A stretch of 64,000 nucleotides of DNA from Sinomicrobium kalidii (lineage in GTDB: Bacteria > Bacteroidota > Bacteroidia > Flavobacteriales > Flavobacteriaceae): positions 2,356,001 to 2,420,000 of the forward strand of contig NZ_CP089211.1 of assembly GCF_021183825.1 (NCBI RefSeq). The letters are read 5' to 3'. Numbering within the stretch: position 1 is the stretch's first letter; every line of letters starts with the position of its first letter. The notes under the pieces are model-generated. The model did not search any database and was not told where the DNA came from. It was given only the letters and a program-made list of their open reading frames with translations. Positions 58,961 to 64,000 of this stretch are shown piece by piece. A program made the translations under genes and the position numbers.

Positions 58961-61900
58961 TGATGAAACCTATCTGGATCGAGCGAAATGCTTTAACATT
59001 TATTCTGATTTTAGGAGTAAATATTTTGTTTTCACAGGACGGACAAGATTTTGAATTACCAAATTTCACGCCTCCCTCTCCTACGGCCTATGAGTTAGGA
59101 AGGTTTGGGGAAGTCCCGATAGGCCTATTTACCGGAGCCCCTAATGTAGCTATACCATTAGCTGATTTTAAATCTAAAAGTGTATCGGTGCCGATATCAT
59201 TAAATTATAGTTCAAATGGGATTAGAGTAGATCAATTATCTACAAAAGTAGGGCTGGGATGGAATTTATTTGCAGGTGGAGTAATTTCAAGGACGGTTAA
59301 TCAAAATCCGGATGAATTAAGAGGGTATCAGCATCCGGAAGTGATTGATGACAATTTTAGAACCCGGCCCTGGACAGATTACTTTTTTGATATGAGTCAG
59401 CAAGTAAGCGGAATTTCACAACCTATACGTATAGATGGAGAACCGGATGTTTTTTCATTTAATTTCCTGGGGCGTACAGGTAAATTTACCTTTAATAATC
59501 AGAAACAGATTGTTTTGTTAGATAATATGTCATTAAAGGTCGTATATAACCCCGAAGGAGAGAACGGTTTTCTTATTACCGATGAACAGGGGATGAAATA
59601 TTATTTTAAAGACAAGGAAGAAACCCGTATGGATGCTATTGGCGGACAAACGGAATATAATAATATTGGGCATTATGTGACGACATCGTGGAGTTTAAGC
59701 AGGATAGAAAACCCGAACAATAGCGATATCATATATTTTGAATATGATGATGAAGATTATCAATATGTGGCTTCGCAATCACAGCATGCATATATGTATG
59801 TAGATTATCCGAATAACCCTAATGCTAATGTAGGTTGTGTGTTTTGTAATGTCTCTGCTTTATCTCCAAAAGAGAGTCCGGTTATCGATAATATAATGTT
59901 AGTTAGAGGGAAGAGGTTATCTCATATCAGCAGCAATAATCCAAATCTTGGATCCATAGACTTCCAGTACAATCAGGTACACTCTGAAGTAAGTGATTAT
60001 TCATTATTAACATCAGTCCTTTTTAAGGACAAGTCAGATAATACAATTGAAAACATCGTATTGAACTATACTAATTCAAAAAACAGGATGTTTTTAAATG
60101 AAGTTACCTTTTCAGATCCTGAAAAAAAATACAGTTTAGACTATATAAACCTTTCCGGACTTCCGGTAAGGTTATCTAAAAGTAAAGACCATTGGGGATT
60201 TTATAATGGTAAAAACAATACCGAACTCTTTCCTGATATGTCTTCATCTACTTCTTCGCAAACCCCGGGCAACAGGTTTGCATCAGAATTCGGTGGTGCG
60301 AACAGGGAAGTCGATGAAGAAAAAGCCAAAACCGGTCTTTTAAAAAAAATAACATATCCTACCAAAGGATATACCGAAATAGAATATGAAAGTAATACAC
60401 ATCGTACCTCAGAAGAAATAGATGGTGACACGGAAACTGTTCGAATGGTGGTTACCACCGATTCAAATTCTCCTCCTTTTGGAGAAACAGCTGAATCAAT
60501 AACCTTGAATGATGTCAGTGAAACCGGGGAAATTCCTTTAACAATATCTTTCGGTATTAATTATCCGTCTTGTTTTAATGAGCCTCATCCACCCGAAGCT
60601 GATAGAAAGCTATTTATAGAAGTAGAAAATCTTACCGATCCAAATGACGATGACATCATAAGGAAATATGGAACCCCGGCCGGAAGTAATAACCAGGCCA
60701 TTACCGAAGATGATGCCAGTAATCATGAATATTTTTTAAAGCTTACTGCAAACAATGATTACAGAATTAAAATAAGTGTCTTTTATCCCTGTTTATCCGG
60801 AGATGTACGTTTTACTTATCAAACCAGTCCTTCGCAAACCGTAAATGTAAACAAAAAGACCGGGGGGCTCCGTGTGGCTAAAACAACGAATTATGATAAC
60901 AATAACACCTTTGTTTCGTCTAAAAAATATTATTACGCAGCGAAGGATGCTTTAGATAGATCATCCGGGGATATTAGCTATATGCCAAACTATTTTTCAC
61001 GGTTCACCATGGTTGGCGCATGTTCTGGTGATAGTGGTTTATGTTGTTCCTGGAGAGCAGATTACGACAGGATAAATTCGAACAACATCAACATGTTATA
61101 TAGGTCCTCTCTGCAGACAACCAGATATAAATATGTAACAGTTAGTGAAGATGCAGACGACTTTTCCAATGGAGGAATAGAACATAAATTTAAATTGGCT
61201 CCCACATTACCCGGGACTCAGATTTTTGGTACATATTCATATGTATATTCTGAAGGGCAGCGGTCCTGGGGAGATGGTTTTGAACTGGAAAAAACATATT
61301 TTAAATCAACCGGAACCTCTTTTACTACAGTTCAAAAAGAGATAAATGACTATAAAAGAGACACTAGAAAAGATGAAAAGATATATGGATTTAAGGTTTC
61401 AAGAAAATTTCATCTTCCTTGTCGGTCATATAATACTAGTGATCCTGATGAACAGCAATTAATAAGAGCACATGATGAATTAAATGTGACCATGTACTAT
61501 TTATATACTAACTGGGCATATTTATTTTCTAAAACTGTAAAAAAATATGACGATAACGGCCAAAACCCGGTGACTACAGTAACCAATTACAGTTATGATA
61601 ATCCCGGTCATTATCAACTAACAAAAAAAGAAACGGTAAGCAGTGAAGGAAAAACAATCGTTTCCAAAAACATGTATCCACAGGATATTCCGTCTGGTAG
61701 CAGAACACCCGCCGAAACAAAATTGATCAATCAGCATCGTATCGCTGAAGTTATTGAGACAGAGAATATTGTTACGGACGGAAGTAATAATGTGTTTTCA
61801 CAAAGTATACGCCATAATGAATATGATGATTTTGGCAACAGTGTAATTCAGCCAAAGTTTATCCAATCCTCTAAAAACGGAGAACCGCCTGAGAACCGTA

Positions 61901-62307
61901 TCGCATATTACAAGTATGACAGGTACGGCAATCCGGAAGAACTTTCCCTGGTAAACGGTCCGCGTATTGTTTATTTGTGGGGTTATAACGGTCAATACCC
62001 CATTGCCAAGATAGAAAACGCGACCTCATACAGTAGTATTCCTTCTACGCTGATTACTGCCGCGAAAAATGCGTCCAATAGTGGAACAGAAGCGAATTTA
62101 ATAAGCGCCTTAGATGATCTCCGGGAGGCCTTACCCACTGCTCAGGTTACGACCTACACGTATAGCCCTTTAATCGGGCTCAGTACTATTACCGACCCCC
62201 GTGGTGAAAAAACGACTTATAGCTATGATACCTTTAACCGTTTGCAGTTTATCAGGGATGAGACCAATAAATTATTGGAAGAATATAAATACAATTATAA
62301 AAATTAA
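58960..62307 (+). CDS. RHS/YD-repeat protein without core (TcB-like, cassette 3)
   Basis: This 1115-residue protein has an N-terminal signal (LTFILILGVNILFSQ). SpvB/TcB-like N-terminus: PTAYELGRFGEVPIGLFTGA, VDQLSTKVGLGWNLFAGGVI. YD-type strands follow throughout, with a novel insert at about 500-640 carrying two cysteine pairs. The C-terminus TYSYDTFNRLQFIRDETNKL, LEEYKYNYKN is close to that of the cassette 1 TcB-like protein. No core or tip. As in cassette 1 the partner with the core should follow, but two more fibre genes come first, and the partner is presumably beyond the right edge. Confidence 0.8.
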   Translation: MMKPIWIERNALTFILILGVNILFSQDGQDFELPNFTPPSPTAYELGRFGEVPIGLFTGAPNVAIPLADFKSKSVSVPISLNYSSNGIRVDQLSTKVGLGWNLFAGGVISRTVNQNPDELRGYQHPEVIDDNFRTRPWTDYFFDMSQQVSGISQPIRIDGEPDVFSFNFLGRTGKFTFNNQKQIVLLDNMSLKVVYNPEGENGFLITDEQGMKYYFKDKEETRMDAIGGQTEYNNIGHYVTTSWSLSRIENPNNSDIIYFEYDDEDYQYVASQSQHAYMYVDYPNNPNANVGCVFCNVSALSPKESPVIDNIMLVRGKRLSHISSNNPNLGSIDFQYNQVHSEVSDYSLLTSVLFKDKSDNTIENIVLNYTNSKNRMFLNEVTFSDPEKKYSLDYINLSGLPVRLSKSKDHWGFYNGKNNTELFPDMSSSTSSQTPGNRFASEFGGANREVDEEKAKTGLLKKITYPTKGYTEIEYESNTHRTSEEIDGDTETVRMVVTTDSNSPPFGETAESITLNDVSETGEIPLTISFGINYPSCFNEPHPPEADRKLFIEVENLTDPNDDDIIRKYGTPAGSNNQAITEDDASNHEYFLKLTANNDYRIKISVFYPCLSGDVRFTYQTSPSQTVNVNKKTGGLRVAKTTNYDNNNTFVSSKKYYYAAKDALDRSSGDISYMPNYFSRFTMVGACSGDSGLCCSWRADYDRINSNNINMLYRSSLQTTRYKYVTVSEDADDFSNGGIEHKFKLAPTLPGTQIFGTYSYVYSEGQRSWGDGFELEKTYFKSTGTSFTTVQKEINDYKRDTRKDEKIYGFKVSRKFHLPCRSYNTSDPDEQQLIRAHDELNVTMYYLYTNWAYLFSKTVKKYDDNGQNPVTTVTNYSYDNPGHYQLTKKETVSSEGKTIVSKNMYPQDIPSGSRTPAETKLINQHRIAEVIETENIVTDGSNNVFSQSIRHNEYDDFGNSVIQPKFIQSSKNGEPPENRIAYYKYDRYGNPEELSLVNGPRIVYLWGYNGQYPIAKIENATSYSSIPSTLITAAKNASNSGTEANLISALDDLREALPTAQVTTYTYSPLIGLSTITDPRGEKTTYSYDTFNRLQFIRDETNKLLEEYKYNYKN

Positions 62308-62313
62308 CGAAAG

Positions 62314-63282
62314 ATGAAAAGAAAGTATCTGCTTCTGGTAATCCTGACAATTGGTTATTTCGGTTTTTCTCAAAATCGATTTCCAACTGCAACAAATTCC
62401 AATGTAGTTATTGATGGAGGGCGATTACAAATAAAAAAACCATCGACTACGGGCGGATGGGCCCGGGGGGTTCATTATCTGGATCAGAATAATACGCGTT
62501 ATGCCGGTATGGGGATACTAGGTAGTGGGGAAACCCCCACCCGGATGTATATAGGTTATGGTGCTTCTCCCTGGGCCGGAGGAGCGGGAATGTATATGTT
62601 ACCGGATGGTAATGTAGGAATTGGCCAGCTGGCCCCCGTAGCTACATTAGATGTGAATGGAACATTCCGGGCCAATTCCAATATGTCGGGAGAAAGAAAA
62701 ATTTATATGGAAGCCCCGTCCACCGGGAATCATCGGGGTAACGGAACCCAGAATGCTACAGGTTTGGTATATCGTATGGACAATCCGGCTTCGGGAGACC
62801 CTATTTTCCAGGTCAGAAGCCAGGGTGAGGCCGTACGTTTTTTTGTGGAACACGACGGATGGACCGGAAGTAATCATAATTCCGCCTGGTTTGGGGGAAG
62901 CAAAGGAAATTATTTTAAAGGAAGTGTAGGTATAGGCACAACATCCCCCGATGCCAAACTGGCGGTGAACGGCGTGGTACACAGTAAAGAAGTTCGGGTA
63001 GACCTGAATGGCTGGAGTGATTTTGTTTTTAAAGAAGATTACAACCTTCCCACTTTAAAGGAAGTCGAACAGCATATCAGGGAAAAGGGGCATTTAAAGG
63101 ATATTCCGAGCGCTGAGGAAGTAAAAGAAAACGGGGTTCGCCTGGGAGAGATGGATGCCAGACTGTTGCAGAAGATTGAGGAACTCACCTTGTATACCAT
63201 TCAATTACAAAAACAGGTAGAGACATTAAGAGCTCAGAACATAAAACAACAACGGGAAATCGACCAACTTAAAACGCAATAA
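62314..63282 (+). CDS. Fibre-like exported protein, type 1 tail (cassette 3, third)
   Basis: This 322-residue protein has a signal peptide ending FGFSQ. The head starts with RFPTATNSNVVIDGGRLQIK. Motifs VGIGQLAPVATLDVNG and VGIGTTSPDAKLAVNG flank the block shared with the fibre at 57896-58960. Type 1 tail (GWSDFVFKEDYNLPTLKEVE) and coiled coil. It follows the RHS gene by 6 bp, an order not seen in cassettes 1 and 2, where all fibres precede the first RHS gene. Confidence 0.8.
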   Translation: MKRKYLLLVILTIGYFGFSQNRFPTATNSNVVIDGGRLQIKKPSTTGGWARGVHYLDQNNTRYAGMGILGSGETPTRMYIGYGASPWAGGAGMYMLPDGNVGIGQLAPVATLDVNGTFRANSNMSGERKIYMEAPSTGNHRGNGTQNATGLVYRMDNPASGDPIFQVRSQGEAVRFFVEHDGWTGSNHNSAWFGGSKGNYFKGSVGIGTTSPDAKLAVNGVVHSKEVRVDLNGWSDFVFKEDYNLPTLKEVEQHIREKGHLKDIPSAEEVKENGVRLGEMDARLLQKIEELTLYTIQLQKQVETLRAQNIKQQREIDQLKTQ

Positions 63283-64000
63283 ATGATGAAGAGATTTATA
63301 CTCACCTTTTTCTTGGTTACAATAACGGTCTCACTTTCAAACGGACAGACTGTAGATGTAAAATATTTAAATCCGAAATTCGGAACAGGGGATCCATATA
63401 AACATTTTCGGTTTGGAACTTCCGGCGAATACTATGCCGGGTTTATGTGGAACAATACCAATGGAGCGTATGGAAACGGAGACGATTTTACCATTTTCAC
63501 CTATGGTAACCGCGATATAAACCTTCGAACCGGAACCGGAAATTTTATTGTATTCCCGAGTTCGGGTGGAAATGTGGGGATAGGGACTACAAATCCTCAA
63601 AGTAAACTGGACATATACCGAAGAGGAGAGGAGGTTTCTTTACTAAGATTCAGTACCGAACGCCCCTGGGAATTTATACAGACGGGGACCGGAGGTGGTT
63701 CGGGTTTGGCTTTAAGATCCAAAGTAAACAGCAAATATTTCAGAATACAATCTCCCGAAGGGGTTAACAATACTGTTTTCTTTACCAGTAACACAGCTTC
63801 TGCCAGCAGGGTATACTTAGTGCCACATGGCGGAAGAGTGGGAATAGGAACGGGGTCCCCTGATGCTGAACTCACGGTAAAAGGCAAAATCCATACTCAG
63901 GAAGTCAAGGTTGACTTGAATGGATCAGTAGCCCCGGACTATGTCTTTAAGGAGGGCTATGAGCTGCGTTCCCTGGAAGAAGTACAGGCTCATATTAAGG
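63283..64000 (+). CDS. Fibre-like exported protein, type 2 tail (3' end outside window)
   Basis: The frame opens with ATGATG at 63283 and is uninterrupted to the right edge (239 codons). Signal peptide ends LSNGQ. The head FRFGTSGEYYAGFMWNNTNG and FTIFTYGNRDINLRTGTGNF is homologous to the last fibre of cassette 2. Motifs VGIGTTNPQSKLDIYR and VGIGTGSPDAELTVKG precede GSVAPDYVFKEGYELRSLEE, so this is a type 2 tail, cut by the edge. Confidence 0.8.
   Translation, partial: MMKRFILTFFLVTITVSLSNGQTVDVKYLNPKFGTGDPYKHFRFGTSGEYYAGFMWNNTNGAYGNGDDFTIFTYGNRDINLRTGTGNFIVFPSSGGNVGIGTTNPQSKLDIYRRGEEVSLLRFSTERPWEFIQTGTGGGSGLALRSKVNSKYFRIQSPEGVNNTVFFTSNTASASRVYLVPHGGRVGIGTGSPDAELTVKGKIHTQEVKVDLNGSVAPDYVFKEGYELRSLEEVQAHIK

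Noticed and set aside
17614..63282. Prophage or phage tail module
   Set aside because: Fibre genes have signal peptides and there is no tail tube, sheath, baseplate, terminase or portal gene in the window.

Overview
The window looks like a chromosomal accessory region of a Flavobacteriaceae-type Bacteroidota. The evidence is a SusC/SusD pair, a DUF6520-type small secreted protein, AraC regulators of Bacteroidota type, many proteins ending in the flavobacterial fibre tail (GIGTxxP motifs, then a leucine-rich coiled coil), Bacteroidota-type RHS/YD-repeat proteins, and intergenic palindromes of the kind common in flavobacteria. I saw no tRNA, rRNA or CRISPR array.

Layout. Positions 1-4250 are a patchwork: the 5' part of an alpha/beta hydrolase, an Abi-type HEPN protein, a RAYT (REP-associated tyrosine transposase) gene framed by perfect 29-bp inverted repeats, two XRE regulators and a decayed HNH endonuclease. 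Positions 4254-9615 hold a SusC-SusD-TlpA nutrient-uptake operon. Next come a small DUF6520-type protein and two AraC regulators (9693-12752). Positions 13357-16415 carry a short plus-strand module: a HTH protein, a membrane protein, a CHAP amidase, an FnIII protein and a lipoprotein. An array of 25 x 21 bp with a 105-bp higher-order period follows (16456-16980).

The rest is dominated by three cassettes built on one plan. Each starts after a related AT-rich leader and runs through exported fibre-like proteins into giant exported RHS proteins. Cassette 1 (17614-29057) has four fibres, a TcB-like RHS protein without a core, a second RHS protein that carries the core and a CdiA-EC869-like nuclease tip, and a candidate immunity gene. 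Cassette 2 (30138-49596) has three fibres, a Skp/OmpH-like protein, a lipoprotein, a small exported protein, two giant RHS proteins, and then a graveyard of alternative RHS tips: a start-less HNH-nuclease tip with its immunity gene, a start-less glycine-rich tip with a one-TM partner, and a frameshifted core remnant. It closes with an outer-membrane barrel, a further fibre and a basic secreted protein. Cassette 3 (56885 to the right edge) has two fibres, a TcB-like RHS protein and two more fibres, and runs off the window.

Between cassettes 2 and 3, on the minus strand, lies a compact type II secretion/type IV pilus-like operon: pseudopilin, prepilin peptidase, GspE ATPase, secretin, a GspL/PilM-N-like protein and a PilO-like protein, with no GspF seen. 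My working model, which is inference, is that these cassettes are split (TcB/TcC-like) RHS polymorphic toxins that reach the periplasm by Sec, are accompanied by trimeric fibre-like proteins, and may cross the outer membrane through the neighbouring secretin system. The start-less tips share about 200 bp with the active RHS gene, so tip exchange by homologous recombination looks possible.
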